A DNA stretch of 51,540 nucleotides from Betaproteobacteria bacterium. Lineage in GTDB: Bacteria > Pseudomonadota > Gammaproteobacteria > Burkholderiales > Burkholderiaceae_D. Positions 34,271 to 41,954 of this stretch are shown here, piece after piece. The translations under genes were made by a program, and so were the position numbers. The stretch lies in the NCBI GenBank assembly GCA_016868055.1, contig VGHX01000011.1, forward strand, positions 1 through 51,540, read 5' to 3'. Every line of letters starts with the position of its first letter. The stretch's first letter is position 1. The notes under the pieces were generated by a model. That model saw nothing but the letters and a program-made list of their open reading frames with translations. It made no database searches and was not told where the DNA came from.

Positions 34271-35134
34271 TCAGTCGCGTCCCATAATCAGGAAAGATGG
34301 AATCACCGACTTGACGCGTGTCGTGGGCGCCAATCGTTTGCCGTCATTGGCAGCAAGGCGGACACCCATCTCGGTATCCGAATTACGCACTGCACGAAAG
34401 CGATCGAGAATCGAACCGCTGACCTTCTGCGTAAGCGGCGCATGCTTGGTGGTCGAGCGCAGATCAGCTTCGCTTTCACCGAGTTGCTCGATCGAACGAC
34501 CAAACTCCAGGAAGTTTTCACGCACCTCTTTTTTCGAGGTCATCACAAAATACTCGGTGCCGAAGAACTCATGCGCGCTTGAGCTGTGCATCACCGGTGG
34601 TGACAGGAAAAACCCTGCATTGAAGGACTTGGAGAAAATACTTTCGTAAGTTTGAAGATTGTCTACGCGGCTCGGCACGATAACCAGTTTCGGCGGCTTT
34701 TTCAGGCGCGAATTAAACACAAACGAGAACCGGTTAACAAACTCCAGCGTGCTATCAAGCTCGACCCGAGATAACGAGCTCGGTACCAGTACCAAATCAA
34801 ACTCAAACAGAAAATCCGGCGGCAATACATCGGTCCAGGTGAGGTCGGTAATCACCACCTCGCGGATCTCATTTGATTTACGCAGCGCTTCTTTTGCCTT
34901 TAATAACGCGATACCCGAGCCTTTGGCATTGGGTAAATCAACGGTCTGGCAATCAATCCCGATTGGGTAGGCCTTTTTCACCCATTTTCCGGCAGTCGCC
35001 TGGTGATCAAGGTCAATTAACGCGGTTTTTTTGCCAGATATATAAGAAAAATATGCGGCCAAATTCGCCGATACCGTACTTTTACCGACGCCCCCCTTTT
35101 GGCTGGTAATAAGGATCTTGAGTGCTTTGCTCAT
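34271..35134 (-). CDS. ParA/MinD-type ATPase
   Basis: This P-loop ATPase of the ParA family has a deviant Walker A QKGGVGKST (12-20), a switch I DLDHQATAGKWVKKA stretch in place of the usual D-QG-, and TDLTWTDVLPPDF. A C-terminal extension from about 215 has no family I know. The start at 35134 has AAGGA 6 bases upstream; the ATG 48 bases further up would add a basic leader. The length is 287 aa. No parB or parS-like gene is nearby, so chromosome partition is unlikely. Orphan ParA proteins position envelope or motility complexes, and the motB-like gene next door fits that role. This is inference. Confidence 0.82.
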   Translation of the reverse strand: MSKALKILITSQKGGVGKSTVSANLAAYFSYISGKKTALIDLDHQATAGKWVKKAYPIGIDCQTVDLPNAKGSGIALLKAKEALRKSNEIREVVITDLTWTDVLPPDFLFEFDLVLVPSSLSRVELDSTLEFVNRFSFVFNSRLKKPPKLVIVPSRVDNLQTYESIFSKSFNAGFFLSPPVMHSSSAHEFFGTEYFVMTSKKEVRENFLEFGRSIEQLGESEADLRSTTKHAPLTQKVSGSILDRFRAVRNSDTEMGVRLAANDGKRLAPTTRVKSVIPSFLIMGRD

Positions 35135-35193
35135 CGTATTCCTTCGATTCTGTCGCAAGCCGTTGATTTTTTTGACTTCCACCGGCTAAAAAG

Positions 35194-35222
35194 TTGCCAA
35201 AGGGGAAGATTTGCCATAATAT
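35194..35222 (+). promoter_or_regulatory. Candidate sigma-70 promoter for the coiled-coil gene
   Basis: TTGCCA (35194-35199), a 17-base spacer and TAATAT (35217-35222) lie about 78 bases upstream of the start at 35300, in the gap divergent from parA. Confidence 0.4.
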
Positions 35223-35299
35223 AACGACGAGTATAGGTGAGCTTATCTGAAATACCAAACTTTTTTTCATTAACGGTTTTCTAATACGGGAACTCACAT

Positions 35300-35773
35300 A
35301 TGGCGAAGCGCTCGGAAAAACCTACCATGATGCGTTTTGAACCTCAAGCCGGTTGGAGCGAGGCCACTGGCCAGGTTATTTCCTTAAATGAGCACGTGCG
35401 CGAACTACGCGACACCGCGCCCGAGGTTACCGACCCTTCCGCGCTTGAATCGATACCCACTGACGCATTAGTGGATATCGGCGAATCGATGCAGGAGGTT
35501 TTCGAGAGCCTTAAAATCAGCGACCCGCGGCTGCAAGCCTGGACGCAAGTCAATGCCGCTATCCGTTTAATCAGCGGCAAGCTGCAGGAAAGAAAAACCC
35601 TGCAAGAGCGTATCGCCACGCTGGAAACCGAGATCGAGGGCGTGCGCAGTCTGGCTGCAGAACTGGTAAGTAACGCCTACCGCAGCGAACAAGAGATCCA
35701 TGAAACCTCCAAGCTGCGAATGCAGATTGCCGAGGAACTGAGCCAAAAACTGACCGTTGCGCTCAAATCCTGA
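35300..35773 (+). CDS. Coiled-coil protein of unknown function
   Basis: The 157-aa soluble protein has an N-terminal third that is polar (GWSEATGQVISLNEHVRELRD). The rest is largely helical: a DALVDIGESMQEVFESLKIS segment, then a coiled coil from about 85 to 150 (heptad-like ISGKLQERKTLQERIATLETEI and later ETSKLRMQIAEELSQKL). No family is recognised. It diverges from the ParA gene and is followed 5 bases later by a membrane protein. It may be the cargo adaptor or partner of the ParA ATPase, by position only. Confidence 0.72.
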   Translation: MAKRSEKPTMMRFEPQAGWSEATGQVISLNEHVRELRDTAPEVTDPSALESIPTDALVDIGESMQEVFESLKISDPRLQAWTQVNAAIRLISGKLQERKTLQERIATLETEIEGVRSLAAELVSNAYRSEQEIHETSKLRMQIAEELSQKLTVALKS

Positions 35774-35778
35774 GCCAC

Positions 35779-36165
35779 ATGAAACTGCGCATCCGCCTGC
35801 CTGCCGCACTACTCGCCCTCAACTGGGTGCTGTTCGCGTTGGCGTTTATCTGGACGTGCAAGGCGCAAGAGAATGTGCTGTGGTGGTTGCGGCTGGATTG
35901 GGCTGGTTGGCTCGCAGAGCTGCCCGAGCTGATGCAACTGGGTACGGTATCGGCCAGCACAGTGTGGATACTTTGGTTGTGCCTGACGCTGCTGCTCACT
36001 GCCGCATGGCTGGTGCCCGGCCCCGCCAAGCCCGCCGCCGCTGAAAAGCCGGCAGGCGCCGATGTCGCGAGCCGGGTTGCGCCAAGCATTGGCCCGATGG
36101 TCGATGCAGACCCCGCCCTTAAAGAAAAGCTGCTGCGGCTACATCAGTCTCTGGACAAGCTCTAG
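35779..36165 (+). CDS. Small two-TM membrane protein of unknown function
   Basis: The 128-aa protein has TM1 at about 8-28 (LLALNWVLFALAFIWTC), a short loop rich in Trp and acidic residues, TM2 at about 58-78 (VWILWLCLTLLLTAAWLV), and a Pro/Ala-rich soluble tail ending in a short helix (ALKEKLLRLHQSLDKL). It starts 5 bases after the coiled-coil gene, so the two are probably co-translated. No family is recognised. Possibly it anchors the coiled-coil protein at the membrane. Confidence 0.68.
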   Translation: MKLRIRLPAALLALNWVLFALAFIWTCKAQENVLWWLRLDWAGWLAELPELMQLGTVSASTVWILWLCLTLLLTAAWLVPGPAKPAAAEKPAGADVASRVAPSIGPMVDADPALKEKLLRLHQSLDKL

Positions 36166-36167
36166 AA

Positions 36168-36184
36168 AACGGCGCGAAGCCGTT
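36168..36184. terminator. Hairpin between convergent genes
   Basis: AACGGC (36168-36173) pairs with GCCGTT (36179-36184) around GCGAA, with partial extension on both sides, 2 bases after the membrane-protein stop and before the convergent carbonic-anhydrase-like gene. Confidence 0.45.
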
Positions 36185-36201
36185 CTCACTGGCACGGCGG
36201 C

Positions 36202-37011
36202 CTAATGCTCTTCGACGTACTCTTGCACACGCCTGCCATTGAGCGGCTGAGCCGGACGAGCATTCGACTTGTACAGCTCCTTGAACATCGCTAGCTGCCG
36301 AAAAGAGACTTCGACCGTCTGCCGCATCACAAACCATTTCACATCTTCCGTACATGGCGGTGTGGTCAGTGAGCCGATGTAGGTAACGTAAGCAGGATTG
36401 ACGGGCAGGATTTCGGCTGGGTTAAAGCTCTCTATCTGCTCATTGAATGAATCTGTTTTGGGCAAGCGCTCGAAGATCGGCTTCAGTGCCTTGTTCTCTT
36501 TACCGAGCTTGAAACGAATCGCTACCACGGCAGTACGGGTGTCTCCGGCGCGGTGAATCAACTGCGCTGACATCGGTGTGGCAATACCATCGATTTTTTC
36601 TTCGCTTGGTGCGTGAAACACCATCTGCACCAGCTTGTACTCCAAGCCATCCAAACGCGCACCGCCGCTGGTCGTGAAGTTCACCTGAATCGTGTTGTTG
36701 CCGTTCACCAGCGTAAGCGGGCCCGGCGCGTAGTTGAACATGATGGGCTTCAGGCCACCGCGCTCAGCGACTTGCGTATCAATATCAATCGGTGATTGTC
36801 GCTTGCCGGTTTGGCATAACCGAAACTTCGGATCAACCTCACCCCATTTGGTGGGGCCGTTATCCCCCTCATAGCTCCATAAGGGCGCACGCGGTGAGTG
36901 CTTGGCGCCGGGCGAAGGTGGACGCGGAGGCGCCGCCGGTGCCGGGTCTTTAGCCAGCGCAGGCGCGGCGATCGAAACAACAATGAACAGGGGCAAGGCG
37001 AGGTGTTTCAT
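36202..37011 (-). CDS. Alpha-carbonic-anhydrase-like periplasmic protein, zinc site degraded
   Basis: The 269-aa protein has a signal peptide (1-20, cleavage ALA-KDP), a Pro-rich linker (22-42) and an alpha-carbonic-anhydrase domain (44-269) with WSYEGDNGPTKWGEV, RQSPIDI (71-77) and SLTTPPCTEDVKWFV (214-228), the last holding the Thr of the active-site network. The zinc-ligand strands differ from the active family: the QFHFH block is QMVFH (129-133), so the first His is Val131 and only His133 remains. The ELHLVH block is SAQLIH (148-153), so the third ligand is Gln150. Two of three zinc ligands are therefore missing, and CO2 hydration is not expected. The fold may be kept for binding or structure. 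It lies alone on its strand between convergent and same-strand unknown genes. Confidence 0.88.
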   Translation of the reverse strand: MKHLALPLFIVVSIAAPALAKDPAPAAPPRPPSPGAKHSPRAPLWSYEGDNGPTKWGEVDPKFRLCQTGKRQSPIDIDTQVAERGGLKPIMFNYAPGPLTLVNGNNTIQVNFTTSGGARLDGLEYKLVQMVFHAPSEEKIDGIATPMSAQLIHRAGDTRTAVVAIRFKLGKENKALKPIFERLPKTDSFNEQIESFNPAEILPVNPAYVTYIGSLTTPPCTEDVKWFVMRQTVEVSFRQLAMFKELYKSNARPAQPLNGRRVQEYVEEH

Positions 37012-37089
37012 GAACTCATTTCTCCATCCATGACGCTTGATGGGCGCGATTCTAGCGATATTCGGATATCGACACTTCTAAACAGAACA

Positions 37090-37920
37090 TTAGCGGCGCG
37101 TGCCAGCCACCCACCCCGCTTGTAACCAATGCGCATACTCTGGCAAAAACGGCCAGGCTATCAGCCGGCTTGGGGTACCGACGGGGAATAACTCCGAGGT
37201 GAGATGATCCACCCAGTCCGGTATCCCACCCACCTGCGCCAGCATCCGAACATGGAGTGGTGTTCCGCTCAGGCCCTCTGACACCCAGCCGTTTGCATCA
37301 CGCACCGCGTTAAATTGAGTAATGGGTACAGCGGGTAGCTTCAACGGATCGGTAGGGCCCGAGAACAGATCATGCACACTGCCCCAGTCACGGCCCTTGA
37401 GTTGCTCGGTAATACGCGCGAGATCAGCTTCAGTGCGCTCAATCTGCCTCACGCGAAACAGATGCTGACCCAAGACGTTATCGAAAAAAATCGTGGCATC
37501 CGGGTGCTGTCTCAACAGCGACTCCAAACTCTCCAGCGCGTCGAATGCAGCGATATGCAACTCGGTGCCGGATTCGCGTAGAGCCCGGCCATGGTTCCAG
37601 CGGAACAACCGATGCGCGTAGGGGTCGAGATCAATCAGATCAATACGAGAGAAGCGCTGCAGCCAGCGGCCAGACATCATCCAGCCGGCGCTGCCGCCGA
37701 TCAGCAGCAGATGATGCGACGCCGGTTGGGTCGTGTCCAGCCAATCGGCAATATGCCGCGTGGTGTCGCGCCACTGGCTGCGGCGCCAGAGTGCGCGTAG
37801 GTGCCAGCGCAGGCCGCCGGAGGTGTCGAGAGATTTAGGCAAGCGTGTTTGGCTTCGTGGTTTTAACTTGATCGCATGTTGCGACCGAGTTGTCAGGTGA
37901 TAGCGCAGATACCCGCTCAA
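37090..37920 (-). CDS. Putative SAM-dependent methyltransferase-like protein
   Basis: About 276 aa. A basic N-terminal stretch (residues 15-60) precedes a Rossmann-like segment: HHLLLIGGSAGWMM (motif I-like, Gly-rich loop) then IDLIDLDPYAHRLFRWNH, whose acidic end of strand 2 could bind the SAM ribose. A following AAFDALESLESLL and ATIFFDNVLGQH resemble motifs II/III. No specific family is recognised. The start is a TTG at 37920 without a clear ribosome-binding site, so the true N-terminus is uncertain. It lies 54 bases downstream of hicB. Confidence 0.65.
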   Translation of the reverse strand: MSGYLRYHLTTRSQHAIKLKPRSQTRLPKSLDTSGGLRWHLRALWRRSQWRDTTRHIADWLDTTQPASHHLLLIGGSAGWMMSGRWLQRFSRIDLIDLDPYAHRLFRWNHGRALRESGTELHIAAFDALESLESLLRQHPDATIFFDNVLGQHLFRVRQIERTEADLARITEQLKGRDWGSVHDLFSGPTDPLKLPAVPITQFNAVRDANGWVSEGLSGTPLHVRMLAQVGGIPDWVDHLTSELFPVGTPSRLIAWPFLPEYAHWLQAGWVAGTRR

Positions 37921-37974
37921 ATTCCGATGGCTGGTTCTTGCACCCAGGCCTACCGACTGACAGATGTTTTCACA

Positions 37975-38310
37975 TTAGTCAGAATGTACCGCGTGTTCCA
38001 GAACCTCAGTCGCCCATTGATTCAGGCTCTTACCTGCAGCCTGAGCAGCAACCAAAGCGCGTCCATGGACTTCGGGGGGCACACGCAGCAGTAATTTGCC
38101 AGATGCCGGCTTCTCCGGGTGAATGCCTTGATCCTTGCAGTCTGCCAAGTAGTCTCTCACCGCGAGCTCAAACTCGGCTCTCAATTCCCCAACCGTCTCA
38201 CCTTGGAAACTGATGATGGACCGAATTCCCAGGATCCGACCAACGAAGATGTTGTCACGCTCGTCATACTCGACGCGAGCGGTATAGCCTTTGTAGGTCA
38301 TTGTGTTCAT
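37975..38310 (-). CDS. hicB: HicB-family antitoxin
   Basis: The 111-aa antitoxin has the HicB layout: a partial RNase-H-like fold (YKGYTARVEYDERDNIFVGRILGI, then ISFQGETVGELRAEFELAVRDYLADC) and a C-terminal ribbon-helix-helix DNA-binding domain (LLLRVPPEVHGRALVAAQAAGKSLNQWATEVLEHAV, quoted in part). It should neutralise HicA and repress the pair. Its start overlaps the hicA stop (ATGA), the usual toxin-first order of hicAB. Confidence 0.92.
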   Translation of the reverse strand: MNTMTYKGYTARVEYDERDNIFVGRILGIRSIISFQGETVGELRAEFELAVRDYLADCKDQGIHPEKPASGKLLLRVPPEVHGRALVAAQAAGKSLNQWATEVLEHAVHSD

Positions 38311-38561
38311 GGCTTCACTCCTGCTCGCTCCAATAGCTCGCGAGCTTCCTCCATCTGATAGCGCTTAGCTTCTTTAACCGGGTGTGGCCGGTGGCAGCGC
38401 CACTGCTCACCGTGGAGCTCGATCTTTACGCGGGACCCCTCTCGTTCCGATACAGAACCGCCAAGAGCCTTGATGAGCGCCTCGATGTCAGTGAACACAA
38501 TTGACGCCAAAGTTGGTTTAGCAAAAATCGCCAAGAGCGTCTTACGGTGTTTGGTGTTCAC
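38307..38561 (-). CDS. hicA: HicA-family toxin (mRNA interferase)
   Basis: The 84-aa toxin has a dsRBD-like fold: FTDIEALIKALGGSVSEREGSRVKIELHG, then RCHRPHP with the His expected to act in RNA cleavage, and ARELLERAGVKP at the end. This is the longer HicA variant in which FHRPHP-like replaces the short family GSH motif. First gene of the pair, with a perfect 12-bp palindrome 26 bases upstream of the ATG. Confidence 0.88.
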   Translation of the reverse strand: MNTKHRKTLLAIFAKPTLASIVFTDIEALIKALGGSVSEREGSRVKIELHGEQWRCHRPHPVKEAKRYQMEEARELLERAGVKP

Positions 38562-38587
38562 ATGCGGATGCTATCAAATTGTGCTAT

Positions 38588-38599
38588 CAGTTGCAACTG
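38588..38599. promoter_or_regulatory. Palindrome upstream of hicAB, candidate HicB operator
   Basis: CAGTTGCAACTG is a perfect 12-bp palindrome in the 78-base gap between hicA and the divergent gene at 38640. A direct repeat TGCTATCA (about 38569-38576 and 38583-38589) lies next to it. RHH repressors of hicAB bind palindromes at this position. Confidence 0.5.
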
Positions 38600-38639
38600 T
38601 GCCAAAAATAGGCAATTACCTCGCTGCTAGAATCAGAAC

Positions 38640-39179
38640 GTGACCCTCACCCTTACCCTCATCGCCGCCTACTTTGCCTTCGTACTCGGCAGCATTGTCC
38701 TGCGTGGCCGTGAGGTATCAGGGCCATGGTGGTACCTGCTCCGCAGCTTCTTCCCCAACTGGCGCTTCTACCATGGCTTTGGTTCACAACCACGGCTGTT
38801 CACGCGAATACAAACGCCAGACGGCGAATGGACCGAGTGGCAGATGTTCATGCCGCGCGCAAAATTGTCACCACGCGATCTGTTCTACAACCCGCACAAC
38901 AACCTGCTACTCGCCAACCAAAACCTTGTCGATCACCTTGCGTTTGATATTCAAACGCTGCCCGACAACACATCAGCCACCGAGCTCGTCAGCTATCAAA
39001 TGGTGATGCGGCTGGCGCGCAGCCTGCTGCAGCAACAAGGCATGGGTGGCGCGGGTGGCGTGGTTGATGAGACCGGGTCAAACGGTCACCGCTGGCAATT
39101 TCGGGTGCTGCAGGTACCGCCGTTACAAACTCCTGATGACTCAATGGCGTTTCTAGAGTCGCCCGTACTGCAAGCCTGA
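38640..39179 (+). CDS. Membrane-anchored protein of unknown function (pairs with HTTM protein)
   Basis: The 179-aa protein starts with GTG. Residues 1-22 form one TM helix (LTLIAAYFAFVLGSIVL), and the rest is soluble, Trp/Arg-rich (FFPNWRFYHGFGSQPRLFTRI, WTEWQMFMPRAKLSPRDLF). I do not recognise the family. It ends one base before the ATG of the HTTM-like gene, so the two are probably one unit. The N-terminal GTG is fixed by the 78-base gap to hicA. Function is unknown; by position it may be a partner of the HTTM protein. Confidence 0.7.
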   Translation: MTLTLTLIAAYFAFVLGSIVLRGREVSGPWWYLLRSFFPNWRFYHGFGSQPRLFTRIQTPDGEWTEWQMFMPRAKLSPRDLFYNPHNNLLLANQNLVDHLAFDIQTLPDNTSATELVSYQMVMRLARSLLQQQGMGGAGGVVDETGSNGHRWQFRVLQVPPLQTPDDSMAFLESPVLQA

Positions 39180-39180
39180 A

Positions 39181-39972
39181 ATGCCATCGCTCTATCTCGC
39201 CATACGGTGCTTCGAATGTCTGCTGGCGACGAGTCTGCTATTTCAAACGCTGGAATTTTTAAAACTTCGCTCAGTGCAGCAACCGAACGCACTGTGGAGC
39301 TGGACTACCCAACGCGGTGACCTTGCCCATGCCTCGGTACCGGTACGCAAGCTATTTGATTGGCTCTACAGCGACTCAGTACATCGAATACATCTACTAC
39401 TACGCTTGGCAGCCGCCGCAGGTTTGTACGCAGGTAGCAGCATCGTCAGCGCGACGCTGCTGTTTTTCAGCACCATCGCTATCCTGATCCGCTGGCGCGG
39501 CGCCTTCAATGGCGGTAGCGATTTCATGACCATCATCGCCCTCACCGGCTTGATGATTGCGCACTGGGGACAATCGATAGTCAGCCCCGTGCTCGCCTGG
39601 CAAGCAGGCCTGGGTTATGTCTGCCTGCAAACGATGACGTCTTACTTCATCTCGGGCGCGATCAAATTGTTTTCAAAAGAATGGCGCAATGGCAGCGCGT
39701 TACCCTACTTTCTTGACGGCGGCATCTACGGGCCATTGGCAGCAGATAGTGTTTTGCGGAATCGAGTTGTCGCCACCGCCAGCTCGTGGGGATTTATTCT
39801 GTGGGAATGCTCAGTACCGGTGATTTTCTTGGGACCGGGCGTCGCGATCGCGTATTGCGCTATCGCGTTGGTATTTCACTGTCTGGTGTTTGCATTTTTT
39901 GGATTGAACCGGTTTGTGTGGGCGTGGGTGGCGAGTTTTCCGGCGCTGGTGTACTGGGCTGGCGCGTGGTGA
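39181..39972 (+). CDS. HTTM-like polytopic membrane protein
   Basis: The 263-aa protein has about six hydrophobic segments. The block YFISGAIKLFSKEWRNGSALPYFL is the most telling: a TM helix, then K-(L/F)-x-x-x-W-R-x-G-x-A, as in HTTM (horizontally transferred transmembrane) and vitamin-K-dependent carboxylase-like proteins. GLMIAHWGQSIVSPV and VHRIHLLLRLAAAAGLY also fit. HTTM proteins are poorly characterised in bacteria. It follows the upstream single-TM gene directly, and a small hairpin (ATCGCT/AGCGAT, 39995-40010) lies after its stop. Confidence 0.72.
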   Translation: MPSLYLAIRCFECLLATSLLFQTLEFLKLRSVQQPNALWSWTTQRGDLAHASVPVRKLFDWLYSDSVHRIHLLLRLAAAAGLYAGSSIVSATLLFFSTIAILIRWRGAFNGGSDFMTIIALTGLMIAHWGQSIVSPVLAWQAGLGYVCLQTMTSYFISGAIKLFSKEWRNGSALPYFLDGGIYGPLAADSVLRNRVVATASSWGFILWECSVPVIFLGPGVAIAYCAIALVFHCLVFAFFGLNRFVWAWVASFPALVYWAGAW

Positions 39973-40153
39973 ACCTGCCAGACGCCGCAGATTAATCGCT
40001 CGGCAGCGATATTCACATTATTGCCTTTCAAATAATTAATTACAGCGCGCTTTTAGCCGGGCGACCTTGATTATTGTGCTGCGGGGCCGTTAAGGTTCAG
40101 TGTTTTGCCCTAGCGCGATCTTCTGCAACCGACTTCTTGATACATTATCTTGT

Positions 40154-40174
40154 ATACTTTCTTGAACAAAGTAT
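40154..40174. promoter_or_regulatory. Inverted repeat upstream of the paa operon, candidate operator
   Basis: The 310-base gap before paaN holds ATACTTT (40154-40160) and AAAGTAT (40168-40174), a perfect 7-bp dyad with a 7-base spacer. It overlaps a TATACT -10-like hexamer (40153-40158). A second, weaker dyad GATAC/GTATAC lies just to the left. A repressor (PaaX or a TetR-type PaaR) could bind here. The known PaaX box of E. coli (TGATTCG core) was not found. The rest of the gap shows no gene. Confidence 0.4.
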
Positions 40175-40282
40175 CGCGTCCAAACAAAGAACCGATCTCA
40201 TCCGGTCGATAGCAAGGCGCTAACAACGTCGCGAGCGGCTTGATTAGATTGGTTTTTAATTCAACCCCACCGGGAGACGTTT

Positions 40283-41950
40283 ATGTCCCACCCCCTGCTC
40301 GATAAACACCGCGCAACACTCGACAGCGCTCTGCAAGCGATTCACACCCGTGAGTACTGGTCGCGCTATGGCGAGCACCCCAGCCCGCGCAACTATGGCG
40401 AGGGTTCTGACGTCGCCGGCAAGGCCGCGTTTGATGCGCTGCTCGGCAAGCGCTTCGAGTTGGATCAACCGGCTGTGCAAGGTTGGTATGAGCAGGAAAC
40501 CTCGCCCTACGGCGCCGCGTTGAACGTGTCTTACCCGGTGTGCGATCCCGATGCCTTGATTGCAGCGGCACAGGCGGCCATGCCGGCTTGGCAAAAAATC
40601 GGCCCCGAGGATCGCACCGGTATTTGTCTTGAGATTCTTGATCGCCTTAACAAGCAAAGCTTCGAGCTAGCGCACGGCGTGATGATGACGTCTGGCCAGG
40701 GCTGGATGATGGCGTTTCAAGCCGGTTCGCCGCATGCGCAAGATCGCGGTCTTGAGGCCGTAGCGCACGCATGGCGCGAGCAGAGTTTTGTGCCGAGCGA
40801 GGCCCATTGGGAAAAACCCCAGGGCAAGAACCCGCCGCTGGTGATGAAGAAGCATTTTGAGATCGTTGGTCGTGGTGTGGCGGTAGTGGTGGGTTGCAGC
40901 ACCTTCCCCACCTGGAACACCTACCCCGGCTTGTTCGCTGCGCTCGCGACTGGCAATGCCGTGATCATCAAGCCGCACGAGGTGGCGGTTCTTCCAGTGG
41001 CGATGACCGTGCGCACCGTGCGCGCCGTGCTCGCGGAAAACGGTATCGACCCCAATTTGGTCACGCTGTGCGTGACGGATAAGCACGAAGCGACGCAACA
41101 TCTCGTTACGCACCCAGCAGTGAAGTCGATTGATTTCACCGGCGGTAATACGTTTGGTCAGTGGCTGATCGACCATTGCCGCCAAGCGCGTGTGTATGCC
41201 GAGCTGGCGGGCGTGAATAACATCGTGATTGATTCCACCGACAGCTACAAGCGCATGCTGGGTAACTTGGCGTTTACGCTCTCGTTGTACTCGGGTCAGA
41301 TGTGTACCACCTCGCAGGCCTTGTTTGTGCCAGCGGGCGGTATTGATACCGATGAAGGCCACAAGTCGTACGACGAGTTCTGCACCGACTTAGGCAACGC
41401 GGTCAGTCACTTTTTAGCCAAGCCTGAAGTCGCACTGGCGATTTTAGGTGCGATTCGCTCGCCGGATACTTTGCAGCGCATTGCACAGGCAAACAGTGGC
41501 AAGCTGGGTAAAGTGGTGCTGGCTTCCAACAAACTCGACAACCCCGAGTTCCCGCATGCGAACGTGCATACACCCGTGCTGCTGGCGTGCGATGCCAGCG
41601 ATGAGGCGGCGTATGGTCATGAATGCTTCGGGCCAATCAGCTTTGTGGTGAAGACTGCGGATACGCATGAATCCATTCAACGCGCCGAGAATTTGGTGAA
41701 TACGCAAGGTGCGTTAACGGTGGGCGTGTACTCCACTCGCACTGAAGTGATCGATGCGATGACACACGCCACACTGAATGCCAAGGTAGCGCTGTCGATC
41801 AACCTGACCGGTGGTGTGTTTGTAAACCAGTCAGCGGCCTTCTCGGACTTCCATGGCACCGGTGGCAACCCGGCGGCGAATGCGTCGTATGCGGATGCTG
41901 CGTTCGTAGCGAACCGCTTCGTGATCGTGCAACGGCGTTATCACGTGTAA
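40283..41950 (+). CDS. paaN: Phenylacetate degradation aldehyde dehydrogenase PaaN
   Basis: This is the NADP-type dehydrogenase of the ring-opening step: it oxidises the semialdehyde formed from oxepin-CoA to the open dicarboxyl-CoA. The aldehyde dehydrogenase motifs are the catalytic Cys341 (GQMCTTSQA), Glu307 (YAELAGVNN), the cofactor segment STFPTWNTYPGLFAALATGNAVIIKPH and SIDFTGGN. It is 555 aa and ends after the ALDH domain, unlike the two-domain PaaZ of E. coli, which carries a MaoC hydratase at its C-terminus. The hydratase must be a separate gene, and none is in the window. First gene of the paa operon; its start has GGGAGACG upstream. It is followed by paaH after 4 bases. Confidence 0.92.
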   Translation: MSHPLLDKHRATLDSALQAIHTREYWSRYGEHPSPRNYGEGSDVAGKAAFDALLGKRFELDQPAVQGWYEQETSPYGAALNVSYPVCDPDALIAAAQAAMPAWQKIGPEDRTGICLEILDRLNKQSFELAHGVMMTSGQGWMMAFQAGSPHAQDRGLEAVAHAWREQSFVPSEAHWEKPQGKNPPLVMKKHFEIVGRGVAVVVGCSTFPTWNTYPGLFAALATGNAVIIKPHEVAVLPVAMTVRTVRAVLAENGIDPNLVTLCVTDKHEATQHLVTHPAVKSIDFTGGNTFGQWLIDHCRQARVYAELAGVNNIVIDSTDSYKRMLGNLAFTLSLYSGQMCTTSQALFVPAGGIDTDEGHKSYDEFCTDLGNAVSHFLAKPEVALAILGAIRSPDTLQRIAQANSGKLGKVVLASNKLDNPEFPHANVHTPVLLACDASDEAAYGHECFGPISFVVKTADTHESIQRAENLVNTQGALTVGVYSTRTEVIDAMTHATLNAKVALSINLTGGVFVNQSAAFSDFHGTGGNPAANASYADAAFVANRFVIVQRRYHV

Positions 41951-41954
41951 TGCA

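Noticed and set aside
34271-35134. Chromosome partition parA
   Set aside because: No parB, parS-like sites or gid genes nearby; the ATPase lies among motility/envelope-like genes.
40667-41362. 231-codon open frame on the minus strand
   Set aside because: Antisense to paaN, with His/Arg-rich composition and no motif.
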